Source: Pleodorina starrii (lineage: Eukaryota; Chlorophyta; Chlorophyceae; Chlamydomonadales; Volvocaceae). From it: DNA of 64,000 nucleotides. Made by a program: the position numbers and the translations under genes. The notes under the pieces are model-generated. The model searched no databases. It was not told where the DNA came from and worked only from the letters and a program-made list of their open reading frames with translations. The DNA lies in the NCBI GenBank assembly GCA_030267565.1, contig BRXU01000003.1:2402001-2466000 (forward strand), given 5' to 3'. Below, piece by piece: positions 27,328 to 39,700 of the stretch. Position 1 is the first letter of the stretch, and each line of letters begins with the position of its first letter.

Positions 27328-27846
27328 GGATGGATGGATGGATGGATGGATGGATGGATGGATGGATGGATGGATGGATGGATGGATGGATGGATGGATG
27401 GATGGATGGATGGATGGATGGATGGATGGATGGATGGATGGATGGATGGATGGATGGATGGATGGATGGATGGATGGATGGATGGATGGATGGATGGATG
27501 GATGGATGGATGGATGGATGGATGGATGGATGGATGGATGGATGGATGGATGGATGGATGGATGGATGGATGGATGGATGGATGGATGGATGGATGGATG
27601 GATGGATGGATGGATGGATGGATGGATGGATGGATGGATGGATGGATGGATGGATGGATGGATGGATGGATGGATGGATGGATGGATGGATGGATGGATG
27701 GATGGATGGATGGATGGATGGATGGATGGATGGATGGATGGATGGATGGATGGATGGATGGATGGATGGATGGATGGATGGATGGATGGATGGATGGATG
27801 GAGGGAGGGAGGGAGGGAGGGAGGGAGGGAGGGATGGATGGATGGA
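27328..27846. repeat. GGAT tetranucleotide microsatellite, about 119 uninterrupted copies
   Basis: GGAT repeats from 27328 to about 27802, then about eight GGGA units (to about 27833), then three more GGAT units. The track is open in several frames as (MDGW)n or (SIHP)n, which is a by-product of the repeat. Unit C has only a short degenerate version at the same place (about 33,620-33,665). Confidence 0.98.
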
Positions 27847-28010
27847 GTGGCGGACGGCTGCAAAGCGCGGGGGTAATTGTCAATAACACATACACAATCA
27901 GAAGCGCCTACGACGCGTACGGCACGCACAACATCAAGGGCGGGCCCCGTCATATCGATGAAAGGATGCGTGAGCCTAGCCCAGCCAACCCCGGCTGGGT
28001 GCGTGAGAGA

Positions 28011-30360
28011 ACCCCAGCTGACCGACCGGGCGTGCCCCGCAATTCCCGGGCATGCTGTCGTACGACAGCTGCATCTGTGCGGCTGATTCCGGCAGCGCGG
28101 CTCCCAGGGGCGCTTCGTGCTCGCTGATAATGTCTGCGACCCCGAGGGTGGTGGCATCGTAAATCATATGTGGGCCGCCGGCTGCTGGCCTGCTGGTTGA
28201 TGTCACCACCGCGGGCCACAAGGGGCTGCAGGCGCATCGCCGCCGTCCGCGGCGAGAACGAGCTGATCGATAGCCCGTTTCAACCGGGGACCTTTTGGCG
28301 AATCGTGAGACCCTGGGCCCCCGGCTCGAATGGGTAGTTGTTTGGGTATTGGGTCACGCACCCCCCAATTACTGTATGTAACATTCACACGCAGAGTGGA
28401 CCCCAAAGGATCACCGGAGCAGCAAAGTGCTGAGACCGTCGTTGGGCTCTGCGGTCCGCGCCCTTTACCCGGTACGGTACTGCAGCGCCTGCGTGGCGGT
28501 CCGAGGCCCGCAGGCACGGCAGTTGGTGCGACTCGAACTGAATACTTCTTGGCGATCACGAGTGCGGTCCCGCAACCCCGCAGTGCAGGGCGGGGAATGG
28601 ATGGCTCCTCCCGTAGAGGGGCGGGTCTGGCGGTGGTGACGTGCGCATGGCGTGGGTGGGTGTGGGGGGGTTTCCCTAATCCGCAGCCACATACGGCAGT
28701 GGATGAGCGCGTTTTGAGTTATCCCTGTGCGGTGCAAACAACCTCACAATGCTCACACAAGCGGGTGGCGGTGTGCCTTGTCGGTTGTCGCGCAACACAC
28801 GTGTGTCTGGGCCACGTCCAGCCGGAAGTGGACACTGGCCAGCTGTCCCTCACCCACTCGGCAGCACCTGAAGGAGGCTGATTCCATGGCCATCGCCATC
28901 GCCTGGTGCCAGTTTCCCTCCCGAAGACGCCGGCATGCACCTCTTCACCCGCTGCTGGCTGCTGCCGCTGTTGCTGCTGCTGCTGATGTTGCTGCTGATG
29001 TTGCTGCGCAGCGAGCTGAGTAAGGCGTTGAACCGGCGGCACCGCAAGAAGGACTCGGAGGGCGAGGAGGCTGCGGGCGGCAAGGGCGGCAAGAAGAAGT
29101 GACGATGAGGCCCCGGCGGCCGGTGGCAGGGCATGGAAGGGGACCGGCAGCGGGGGCAGGGAGGGGGAGGGAGGGAGCTACTTCCGGACCAGGGGGCTGG
29201 TCCGCCTGGTAAACGAGTGAGTGAGGCATGTGGCCAACATATCGCCAAACGGCGTATGGGGTCGTATGTGTCGTGTGTGACGGGGTGACGTGCCACGGCG
29301 TCAAGATCGCGCTCGGGTCCTAGCTAGCGAATCCCTCCGTCTGTGGGGCAGGGAGCTGGGGCAGGAGCTGGGGCAGGGGCGAGGGAGGCGCGCGCTGAGT
29401 AGCTCCCACAAGCAACGCAGGCGCGCGTGTGCGGTGCGGTGCGGTGCAGTGCGGCGCAGTGTGGTGTGAAGGAAGCAGCGAGAGGCGCGCGGGGGGCTCA
29501 GGTCGCGCAGTTCCGATTCCCCGCGCCCCGTTGGTGTTGCCCTGCCGTGCCTGCAGCCGCGTACGGCAAGAAGCCCATCCGCTGCGCGCGGCACGCTTGG
29601 CGCCAGTGGGCTGGCGGCGCGTGTGTATGCCGCCATGACGGGAAGTGGAAGTGGAAGCGGAAGCGGAGGTTCAGGGCTCGGATGGCGCGCAGTGTGAGCC
29701 AACGTCGCGTGGGGAAGCGGCCTGATGTCATCCCTCCTCTTTCGCTGCGTCCCTTGCCTCATGGACTCGTTCTGGGGGCCGTTCCGGGCTCCTCCTCGCG
29801 GACTCCCGAACGGATCCCCAAGGGCAAGGGCGGCAAGCCCTCCAATTTCCGGCAGCCTTGGTCAATTTTGAGCGACGGGTTTTGAGCGACGCTTAGTGGT
29901 CCTCACCGCCCCAGCGTGCACAGCTGCTAGCTGGTAGCTGCCCGCCCTGGCTCCCTCGAGAAGATCCTCATGACGGAGGCGTGTTTGACGTACCGGTACT
30001 GCTGACAGCGGGCGGGCGGGCGGGCGGGTCAAAGTGTAGGGCGGAAGGAGACGTTCTCGGAAATGGCTACACAAGGAAGGCAAGGCAACACCAGGTTGTA
30101 ACGGGTGCTTTCATAACCAACGGCACTGCACAGCTGCGCATTGGGGGGTGGGTGCCGTGCCGGGGGGGAGGGGGGTGCTCATGCATTTCACCGGCACCGG
30201 GCTTTGGGTCATGCTGCCGTACGTGCCGTACACGTTGAGCTCTCGACTGAACGCTGTCGAAGCAGCCATGCTCAACACAGTACAGTATTGGGTTATTGGG
30301 TCCCTGAGTGGGCTCCTGATCCCCCTCCCTGGAGGTTCGTTCGGACCGCCCCGCAGTCCA
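28011..30360. other. 2.35-kb segment unique to unit B
   Basis: Absent from units A and C at the corresponding position. It contains a small membrane-type frame (28935-29102); a minus-strand stretch (28,160-28,050) reading [20 protein letters not shown], which looks coding but is unrecognised; a basic plus-strand stretch near 29,560-29,690; and GC-rich low-complexity DNA. No transposon ends were found. Confidence 0.4.
28935..29102 (+). CDS. Putative 55-residue single-pass membrane microprotein or exon
   Basis: ATG at 28935 to TGA at 29102. The product has one strongly hydrophobic Leu-rich segment (CWLLPLLLLLLMLLLMLL, residues 7-24) followed by a charged tail ending in Gly-Lys-rich KGGKGGKKK-type sequence. 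A CAG 23 bases upstream could instead be a splice acceptor, making this the last exon of a larger gene. The Leu run is partly a CTG/TTG triplet repeat, so a chance frame is possible. No family recognised. Confidence 0.3.
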   Translation: MHLFTRCWLLPLLLLLLMLLLMLLRSELSKALNRRHRKKDSEGEEAAGGKGGKKK

Positions 30361-31096
30361 GACTCGGCAGTGGCGCCGGCGAATTTGGGGCACCAGCGGG
30401 ATTCCCAATCACCGGCATTGCGGGTGCCATGGCGCTGACCGTTTAAAGGTTCGTGTGGTTTGTGTGTGTGCGTTGGGGGGTGTACTGAGGTTAGTTGTTA
30501 CAGTGGGCACCAGACTGAAGAAGCGTAGAGCCAACGGGCCAGCTGGCTTGGAGTTGGACGGCGCACGTGGAGCAAGGTGGTCAACCTTGCAGCTGTGGCA
30601 GTGACAGTCCGCAACTCTTAAGCGGCAGCCGGGTTCCCAGGCGAGTACTGATTCGGTCCCTGGACAGCGCCTGGACCGGGGCTGATAACCTATTCACACC
30701 GCAGCTGATAACCTATTCACACCGCAGCCATCGACGGAAGCCTGTGAGGAGTCTCGGAGCGCGGGCAGGGTATCCAGGCGTGTGGCTTTCATGGCCCAGG
30801 GAAGCGGGAAGAGAAGAGGTGGTCAACTTGTATACAAGTAGGTACTGGTCACCCACTCAACGGCTGTCGTACGGAAACCGCATCTGAGGGCTGAGGAGCA
30901 AAATCGGAGCACGGAGCAAGCTTAGGAAAACAGCACTTAATACATCGATGCCCTGCTTACCTCTTTGGATAAGTTCTTGGGCCTTCTGCTCACGCAAAGC
31001 CATGCGGAAGGCCGCTTCCCTGAATTCACAAGTCCGGCATCATCATGCTATCGCATACAGTCCTTGAGCGTACATGTGAATCAAATAGGGGCAAAA

Positions 31097-33144
31097 ATGT
31101 CCCAGTCAGTCACTTCACCAGACGGGTCGAGGACTTGGCTGCCGGGCATCGTGGCGTGCATTGCGCACCATCTGCCCACTAACGAAGTGGCAAGCACATT
31201 ACGACTGATCGATAAGACGACATCTCAGCAGTTCGCACACCGCACGACCTTGCGGCTCTCGCTTCCGTCACCCATCCACGTGTTCCGGGAGCGCTGGGGC
31301 CGCCCGGGCGCTTTTCGCGCGTTGTCTCGCGAGCAGCGGCGGCTGCTGCTGTGCCTGACGGCGGCAAGCGGCAGCATCGCCAACCTGGAGGTTGCCCTAG
31401 TCAATGCGGGTCTTGATCTTCGGGGCGTGCTCCTCGAGGCCGCCGCAGCCGCGGGCCAGCTCGACATGTGCAAGGTGCTGCGTGCGCGCGGCTGCCTCTG
31501 GGGTGCTTCGCTGTCAGCCGCGGCGCGGGGCGGCCACCGGCACGTGTGCGAGTGGATGTTGGCCAGCGGCTGCCGCCTCAACATGTTCGACGTTTGCGGT
31601 GCTTGCTGCAGCGGGCAGGAGGACCTTATGCAGTGGCTGCTGACGGAGTTGCAGAGCCGTCCCAACGGCGATGTGTATGGTCTCTGCCGGTCATTGTTGG
31701 AGGCCGCGGCGAAGTACTTGAGCCTGGCGGCGCTGCAGCGGCTATATCAACAGCTCAGGGCAGGGCGCCACGGCAGCGAACTGCAGCAGCAGCTTGAGCA
31801 GCTCAATCAGGGGCTTCAGGGTGTCATCCTGGCGGCCGCGGCCGGCAGCACCACGCCCGATTGGCAGGCCAAAGTGGAGTGGCTGGAGGGGCTGGGCTAC
31901 CCCCGCACAGCAAGGGCGTGTGAGTCCGCTGTTCGGGCTGGTAACGGCGATGCAGCGGTGGCGCGTCTGCAATGGCTGCGCTGCCGGGGCTACCCCTTGG
32001 AGGCGGAGGTGGCGAACACTACGGTCCGTCTCGGCAATCTTGCCGCCCTGTGTTTCCTGGTGGAGCAAGCGGGGGTGCGGCCCACCGGCGTTCAGGTCCC
32101 CGTGACGGTTGCAGCCCGCCAGGGCCGCCTGGCCGTACTGCAGTACCTGCACAACAGGGGCTTGCGCGTCAACACCCGTTATGTTGCGGAAGATGCGGCC
32201 CGGGCGGGCCACCTGCCGCTGGTGGTCTGGGCGGTGGAGGGCCTGGGCGTCGCACCCGCTGACGACGAAGCTAGCTTGCTCGACTGCGCGGCGGCGAGCG
32301 GCAACCTTGAGCTGATGACCTGGCTTCACGTCCGCGGCTGGGCCTTGGGCCCCAGGGCCATCCCCAACAGTGTCGAGAGCGGCTGCGAAGAGGCGCTGGA
32401 GTGGCTGGTGGAGCGGGGCTGCCCCTTCCCGGTGGGTGTCGCCGTCCTCGTTTGTCACCACCACATGTACGACGCGTTTTGTGTGGCCCACCAGTCGTGG
32501 CCCACCGATGGTTCATTTTGCATGTGCTGTGCCCAGCCAGGTCACTCGGCTGGCCCATTAGACGCATGTGCCGGGCCACCATGTGTCGAACATCCATCGA
32601 GCTGCTCGAGAGGTGTTAGTCATAGCGTCGATGCATTGTTCAGATTCGCATGTGCGCCTTCCGGGACAGAGTCACTGTCTGCCAAGCTGCCAAAGCGCGG
32701 CGCCGGGAAACTCCGCTGCCGGGGAGCTAGGCTGTGAGGCAGCATGGGGGTTGCACCGTCCCTGACTGCCCAACCGCCCGTCCCTGCATTGATGTGTGTA
32801 TGTACGGCAATGTTCCTTGGGGGCCTCAGCTCGATGGCGGCGCCTACCTCAGAGCCGCCCACAAGGGTGATCTGGCGATGCTCCGCTGCCTGCACCGGTT
32901 GGGCTGCCCCTGGGGGCCGCCGGGGGAGCTGCTGGCGGACTGCATTCGCATCAGCAGCGTGGTCTCCGTCGCCGTGCTGCAGTGCCTGCTGGACTTGGGC
33001 TTCCCGGAAATGGACTGGGATGCTGCGGTCAAGTTGGTGGAGGGCTGGGCGCAAATGGACCTCCTGGGGCGCCACGCGGCCCTGCTGGCATGGCTGGGCG
33101 AGGAGCGGCGGCGGCGGCGGTCTCCTGGGGCCCAAGGGGCCTAG
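31097..33144 (+). CDS. F-box-like/ankyrin-type repeat protein, copy C (intact)
   Basis: ATG at 31097 (AAAAATGTCCCAG, conserved in copies A and B) was chosen over the further-upstream in-frame ATG because homology to A and B begins here. Residues 10-60 form an F-box-like segment (LPGIVACIAHHLPTNEVAS), and then about ten ankyrin-type units follow. The frame is open to 32,737. A likely intron (GTGGCC donor at 32483, TCAG acceptor ending at 32829) joins MYDAFC to [11 protein letters not shown] and a second exon (32830-33144) with the unit [18 protein letters not shown]. This gives 566 residues; without splicing the product would be 547 residues ending in unrelated sequence. Donor choice is inferred. 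The partner and function are unknown; an SCF-type substrate receptor is possible from the N-terminal segment. Confidence 0.78.
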
Positions 33145-33834
33145 CTCGCGGCAGCACCGGAGAGCGGCGGCAGACTTGCCTTGGACAGGATGTCTTGCCG
33201 GTGCAGGGGCCGTATGTGGGTTGGGGGCGGCTTACCGTGTTGTCCGGTGCCGGGGTCGGTAGGGCTGCCACACAGTCACCCACCCAGGTATGTTCAGTAA
33301 ATATTGCTGGGTTCCGGGTCCGTTCGCTAACGCCATCTCCGTCGGGGGCATGCATGGGCTTGAGGTTGTGCATGCCGGCCGTGCACGTGCTGCGCTCGTG
33401 GACGTGGTTCAAGCTGCACTTGGCACTTCCGATAAGAGCCCATGGGGGGGCATTGCGCATGTAGTGTACGTTTGCTGGGTGCGGGGATGCTGTGGGCAGG
33501 GCGCAGTGTGGGGGTTGCGGGGCGGCTGTCCAGTGCACCGCTGCCGCCATACATGGAACAAACATGCCAGATGTTAAACGCCGAACGAAACCCGCAAAGA
33601 TGGGCCTCGAGGAAGGAAGCACGGATGGATGAGTGGATGGTATGAAGTAATGAATTGGATGGGCGGAGTGGCGGACGGCTGCAAAGCGTGGGTGTGATTG
33701 TCAATCTAAAGCGCCTACGATGCGTACGGCACGCACAACATCAAGGGCGGGCCCCATGATATCGATGAACGGAGGCGTGGGGTTAGCCCAGCCAACCCCG
33801 GCTGGGTGCGTGAGAGACATACATGTGGCGCCGG

Positions 33835-34043
33835 TGGCAGCGGCCTCCGTGGCTGCGTTCAAGCCGGGGGCGGCGCCGGCGCCGTCGGCAGTCGCGGCAG
33901 CTGGTGGTGGTGTTAATACCGTTGCTGGTTTCGGAGCTGGGTTGCTGGGCCCCTTCCTGGCGATGCCTGACACTGCGGATGAACGCACACTGCAGCTGTT
34001 GGACGAGGAGGATGAGGACGGGGAAGGGGAGGGGGAGGGGTAA
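33835..34043 (+). other. Acidic C-terminal exon in the unit C 3' flank
   Basis: Open frame reading AAASVAAFKPGAAPAPSAV, then GLLGPFLAMPDTADERTLQL and a Glu/Asp/Gly-rich end with TAA at 34041-34043. Its last 30 codons are conserved in unit A (3112-3210), including the acidic tail, which suggests it was coding when the block was duplicated. The upstream exons were not identified. Confidence 0.4.
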
Positions 34044-35060
34044 AAGCGGAAGCACGAAACCGCAGGAACTGCGGAACCGAAGGAACTGAGGCGACGTTTG
34101 GAGAACGGAATTCGCGGAGGAAGGGAGGGACCTCAGAGGCGGAGGGGAGGGGGAGGAGTGCTGGCAGATGGATGGAGGAAGAGAAGGGGGAGGTGAAGGC
34201 AAATGATGGGCGAGTCGAGACTCGGCAGTGACGAATTGTGGCGAATTTGGGACGAAGTTAGGATTCCCAATCACCGGCATTGCGGGTGCCATGGCGCTGA
34301 CCGTTTAGAGGTTCGCGTGTGTGCATGTGTGGGTGGTTGGGTGTACTGGGGTTAGTTGTTACAGTGGGAGATGTGTAGAGCCGGTCAACGGGCCAGCTGG
34401 CCGTGCACCGGAGGCGACCAGGGCAGCAGCGGCGCCCATCCAGACCAGACAGCAATAGTCACTCAGACAGGAACTAGCAAGCCCGGGGGGGAAAGGCTCA
34501 GAAAACCGCAACCACAGGCTCGCAGTGGGCAACGGGCCCCCACGAGAAGGCCCACGAACAGACGTTAGGTCACACCCCACAAGTAGTAGGCGCACCTGCA
34601 GACCTGACAGCCATTCCCCGCAGGGGCTGCAACTGGATGCGGTCTGTGCCGCCCCCCCCTGGATACCGTACCCCGATCAAAGGACAAGGGTCCGGACGGT
34701 GTGTGTCACTGGCGTCCGGGTGTCACTGGTAGCGCTTGCGCATCCTTTTGGTAACGATTCCTTTTCCATTCCCTCCCTGCAGCAACGGCCTGCTAGGATT
34801 AGGGATTAGGGATGAACGATACGGAGCCCTGCTGGTTCCGAAGTACGAAGCCGGGCCTGGCCCGCCTCGCCGCAGGAGGACCCCAGAACCAGAACCAGAA
34901 CCACCAGCCCTGCTCGGTGCACCAAAGTGAGCAAGAAGGCGCCACCGCAGGAGGACGTACAGCACGTACAGCACCCTCATGTGCAATCATGACTGCGCCC
35001 CGCCAGGTGGTTGCGCCGCCCAGCCGCCCACCAGGAAGCAGCGCTTGACGGGGACCGACA

Positions 35061-36799
35061 CGTCGGCAGCCACACACACCCACCCACTCCGCATGCGAGG
35101 TAGGTACAGGTATCATGTCCACCAGGCGGTGCCCCGTGGGCTGCCACTCCAGCTCCCAACTCCCCAGCGGCGCTCCGCCTGGCCCCTGATGCCTCTGCCC
35201 CACTGCCCCACTGCCCCACTGCCCGAGTTGAGCCCTCGGTGGTGGCAGATGCAGTTTTGCCGTGCCCTAGGCACAGGAAGGGTTACATGCATGCATGCCC
35301 CCATCTGCCCCCATCCAGGCCCTACCTGGCGCTGCCTCTACAACTGTGCGACTTTGTTGATGCCGGCATACGGTACACCGCAATGCCGCACGTCCGACTC
35401 CGTGCCCCCACCACTGGTCACCAGCGGCCATCCAATCCCACAATGCACTCCAGCGACACAGCGGCGGTGAGACACACGGAGCCGGGCGGAGAGGGCAGAG
35501 CAGAGGGGGCCACCGAGGCGGCGGCGGGGGGGGGGAACGACCTCCAGGCCGCAGCTCCGAATCCGGGGGGGGGGGGCGGCCCATGCACACGTGCCGCCGT
35601 ACAGGCTGCGGGCTCCCGCGGCTCCCGCGATGCAGCAGCAGTCGCCGCACCACCACAATTGTCAAATGTTCGTATACGACAAAGATACAAGCGAACAAAC
35701 CCAAAACAAAGTGTCGCGGGCAGCGGCCCCCAAGATGCTAGCGGATGTTAAACCCCCTCGCAACATCCGTATCACAATTCACAAATGACATGTGGCGCCT
35801 CTCCTCTCTCTCTCCACCTCGCCACACCGAATTGCCCATCTCAAAACACCAACCATCAACATAACATATACATTTATGGGGGATCGCGGGGACTATTGTA
35901 TCACACCTCCCGCATGTGCAGCCGGCCGGCTGGAACGGCTGGTCGAGCCCCTCCCCGAATGACCCGCCAGCCCCCACCCTACCCCACCCACCATGCAGCT
36001 GGCTCTTAGTCCCAACCCAAGCAAGCCAGTGTGCTGCGGACGATGGCGGTCTATGGCCCCCTGTGCCCCCCTATGTGTGCCCCTGAGCCTCCACACGCAA
36101 ACCTGCAAAGGTAATATAACACCTCGTGACCAACAAACAACATGCAGCATCGCAATTCGCAAACCGTTACCTGCCAGCCTTGCAGCCCCAGCCGCACTTC
36201 CGAAGGCCGGCACGCGACGGGGCCTCCACCACACGCCGCCTCAGCGCCTGCCTGCTGCCTAGAAGCCGGCTCGCATCCCGCGATGGCCCCCTCCCTCCCT
36301 CCCTCCCCGACATCTGCCGCCTGCGCATCCCCCCCTGCGCGACCCCACCAGCCGCTGCCGCTGCCGCTGCCATCCCCGCATATGGACGCGCCGCCCCATC
36401 CAATCACCCTGACAACACGGCACACGGCATGGGCCCTTCCTCCGCCGCCGCCTCCTTTCCATCGCCGCGCTTTCAATTTTATTTTATTACCGTACCCCTC
36501 TCCGTCCGTCCCCTCGCTGTGGTCCTTTTTTCTCTACCAACCAAAGCCGCAACGCCGCGCAACGCCCCACGGCCCAACTGACGCACGCGCAACCCCCCTA
36601 TCCCCCCTTGCGCCCTGCGCGCTGCACGGGGGAGAAGCAGGTAGCAGGTAGCAGGTAGCAGGTCAGTCAGTCAGGCTGCGGGAGGAGGTGGGGCTCTCCG
36701 GGCGGACAACCGACCGACCGACACGGTGGACCGAAGCCGCCGCCGCTTCCTCCGCTTCCGCTGCCTGCCTCCCGCCCGCCCTCCCGCTCATGGCCCCGC
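35061..36799. other. No gene seen; presumed 3' region of the RINGv gene
   Basis: Downstream (minus strand) of the RINGv stop. The minus strand has a TGTAA at about 35,284 (plus GGTTACATGC), which could serve as a distant poly(A) signal. Otherwise the region is low-complexity CT- and GC-rich sequence without a convincing coding frame. Confidence 0.35.
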
Positions 36800-39700
36800 T
36801 CACGGCGCCCGCTGCAGCACCAGCAGCCTGTTCCCCGCCCGGGTGATGATGACCTCCCGCGGCCCCCCCGCGTGGTGGTGGTGGTGGTGGCCCGCGGCAG
36901 CCGCGGCGTCGGCGGCCGCGTTGGCAATGGCCATTGCCTGCAGGTTGGCGGCCGCGAGCTGCTGCGCCAGGCGGTGGCGGTACAGGTCGAAGGCGACGCG
37001 GCTGCGGGGGACAGAGCAGAGCAGGGCGGGGCGGGGAGACATACCGGTACGTGTGAGGCTGTGAGCAGAGTAGAGCAGGGCCAGGAGAGAGAGAAAAGCC
37101 GCGTCATCATATGATATGATATATAAGGTGATGTGATACGGGACACCGCTGTCGGTATGGGACACCGCCATCGCGCGGAAAACAAGGCGCGGCCTTGCAG
37201 CACGCTAGGCCGGGTAGCGCAGAGCCAAAACCCCATGTCCAGCCGCCACACGGCACCACGCCCACCCGCCTACACGCCCACCGCCACCCGTCCACCGCCA
37301 CTCACAGGACCAGGTAGATGGGCAGCACCACCAGCAGCACCTGCCACAGAGTCATCTGCGGGCGGGGGGAGGGGAGGGGGAGGGGGAGGGCGCAGGGTGG
37401 GGCAGGGAAGGGGCGAGGAGTGCAATCATACGCGCAAAGCTCGAACGAATGGCGAGGGGAGGGCAGGGAAGGATGGAGGTGTGGGAGTGCATCACACGCT
37501 TCATGCACAAGCTTCATGTGGAATACTGCTCGCGCGCAACCGGTGCTAAGCGGCCCCACCAGACGCTGGCCCCCTCTCCTCCCGCTGCCCCCCTCTCCTC
37601 CCGCTGCCGCCGCCAACGTCTAGCTGTGAGGCCCAACAGTGCGTCCCCGCCAGAAACCTGCGCCGCCGCCCTTCCGCCCTTCCGCTGCTACTACAGCGCA
37701 CTCTGGGGCTGCCCTGGTATCCGCGCTTCGGGACCTCCAGCGCATTGCGCTCCAAACAGGCCAGGCCGTGCCCAACGGACGGACGCCATGCGACAGGCCC
37801 GCGCCCCCCGCCCTCGCCGCCGCCGCCCTCCCGCCACCATACCTCGGCTCTCCAGTCCCCCCCACCCGTTTACGGGCTCCGGCCTATACGTGGATAACCC
37901 CCCCCAAACCCAACCCTCAACCCTCCGCACCATCCATGGCTCCTGGCGGCCCCTCTTCGATATGACTGTCACGTAGATGATGGCGAACAGCAGCAGCAAC
38001 AAAATCAACGCATAGGACCTGAGGAAGGGTGGGGCGGGGAGGGGAGGGGCGAGGAGGGGAGGAGTTGGTTACGGCAAGCGAATGAAGCGCAGCGCCCAGC
38101 GGGGGTTGGCCGGAAGGGGAAGGGAGCAGGGGAGGGGAGCAGGGAGGGGGAGGGAAGGGGAGCAGGGGAGGGGAGCAGGGAGGGGGAGGGTAGTGGAGCA
38201 GGATGACGTAAACGTTGGTTTCCTTGCCGCTAGGAAGGACGCGTAGAGCCGCACTGCACTGTGACAGCCGGATGGGTCGCAGCGACGGAAGGGACATCCG
38301 GGCTGGGGCTGGGGCTGGGGCTGCTGATGTACAGAACGAGGACGGAGTCGAGGTCAGTCCGTACAGACGGGCGCCATACTCGGACAGCGGCAGGTATGGC
38401 TCAAGACACTAGAGGGGCAGGGCAGGTGCGGCGTGAGGCGCTCGAACCCCCGCTTTCCTCCCGCGGCGGCTCGGCGGGTTTTCAGTTCTTAAGCGGGCAG
38501 GGGCGGGTGGTTGTTGCAGTGCCCGCGCACGTCCGCTTCGCAAGTCCGTCCGTCCGCGCCAGCCTGCCTGCCTGCCTGCCTCACACCCCGGTGCGGGCCC
38601 AACCGCCCTGGGGTCATGCGCCCGCCCTCCAAACACAAGCTGCCACCGCCCCTTCCCCTAAAACACACACACAAACACACACACGTATATACGTGTGTGT
38701 ATATACACACTCCTGCCGCAACGAACCGAGCGCGGAACTCCCGCCTCCCACCCTTTGCCCACAATCTCACTCCCACTCCCAAGCCCCCAGCGCCCTCCTC
38801 CCCCCCCCCCGGCGCCACTCATGTTCGCCACTCACCACATGTTGCGCCACTCGCACAGCGGCTGCGGCTCCAGGTCCCGTGGGTCGGTGACCCCCACCCC
38901 CATCCCGGCAGCCATCATGGCCGAGGCCCCTCCCGGTCCGCCCATTCCCACGCCGCCCTGCTGGTGGTGGTGGTGGTGGTGCTGCAGCAGCGGGCCAATG
39001 GCCCCCGGCCCCAGGTCCACCCCCACCCCCACGGGCATGATGATGATGGGCTGGCCGTCCGGGGTACTGCGGGAAGAGGGGGGCGCCAACGGGCAGGCAG
39101 GCAGGCAGGCGGAGGCGCAGAGGCAAATAAGGGGAAGGTGTAAAAAGGGTGGCGAAAGGATCGACATGTGCGTGTGTGTGTGTGTGTGGATAAGTGGAGT
39201 GGTCGAGAACGTGCAGGCAAAGGGACCGGCTTGAGAATCGGAACCGAGGGGGAAACACGCTTTACCTTCAGGTCGGGGTGTGCGCTTCCCCCCCCTTCCG
39301 TTCCCCCCCCCCCGTGTATGTCGCACTCCAGGTTCGGACTTGTTCGCGGTTCCATTGCGTCGTCACTCGTACCGTACCGCGGTGGGCAGCACCCAAACGA
39401 GCAGCCCTTTGCTGTCGCACCCCCAGAGTAAGTAACCGCGTTGGGTTGGGGTCTGATTCGTCTACACAGGGTTCCCACGGGCCCCCTTCTGCCACCCCCC
39501 CCCCAGGGGGGGTTCTTCGCCGCCCTTTCACTCCCTGACCCCCCTTCTGCCCCTCGGAGACCAAGCGCCCTGACTCGGCTCCACTCACGTTAGGCGGCGC
39601 ACGGCGGCGATGTGCGGCTGTGGCGGCGGCGGCGCGGGTGGTATGGACGCCGCCAGCTCGCTGCCGTACGGTTCCTTGTACATCGTCCCGCACAGCTCGC

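Larger units (their letters stand above)
24616..30935. repeat. Segmental duplication unit B (interrupted)
   Basis: Ankyrin copy B and its flank correspond to unit C up to about 28,010 (compare 27,847-28,010 with 33,665-33,825). Then 2.35 kb of unrelated DNA (28,011-30,360) replaces the expected segment, and homology to the 3' end of units A and C resumes at 30,361 (GACTCGGCAGTGGCGCCGGC). B and C are therefore adjacent tandem copies, while A lies 20 kb away. Confidence 0.7.
30960..35060. repeat. Segmental duplication unit C
   Basis: Ankyrin copy C plus about 1.9 kb of 3' flank matching unit A (2634-4150), including the ATTAGGGATTAGGG string at 34,797 and the CCGCCAGGTGGTTGCGCC block near 35,000. 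C keeps a 330-bp segment that A has lost. Confidence 0.75.

Noticed and set aside
26405..27895. Long open frames of repeating MDGW (plus) or SIHP (minus)
   Set aside because: They are the automatic translation of the GGAT microsatellite; a 4-bp repeat without stops is open in all frames.
28500..28600. Possible tRNA (AGTTCGAGTCGCACCA on the minus strand)
   Set aside because: The T-arm does not pair and no D-arm or acceptor stem can be formed.
30965..31096. Upstream ATG giving a 44-residue N-terminal extension of ankyrin copy C
   Set aside because: Homology with copies A and B begins at the ATG at 31097; the extension is not conserved.
38500..39260. Plus-strand frames of 160-210 codons over RINGv exon 3
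   Set aside because: Antisense to a spliced gene with clear junctions; composition driven by GC and CA repeats.
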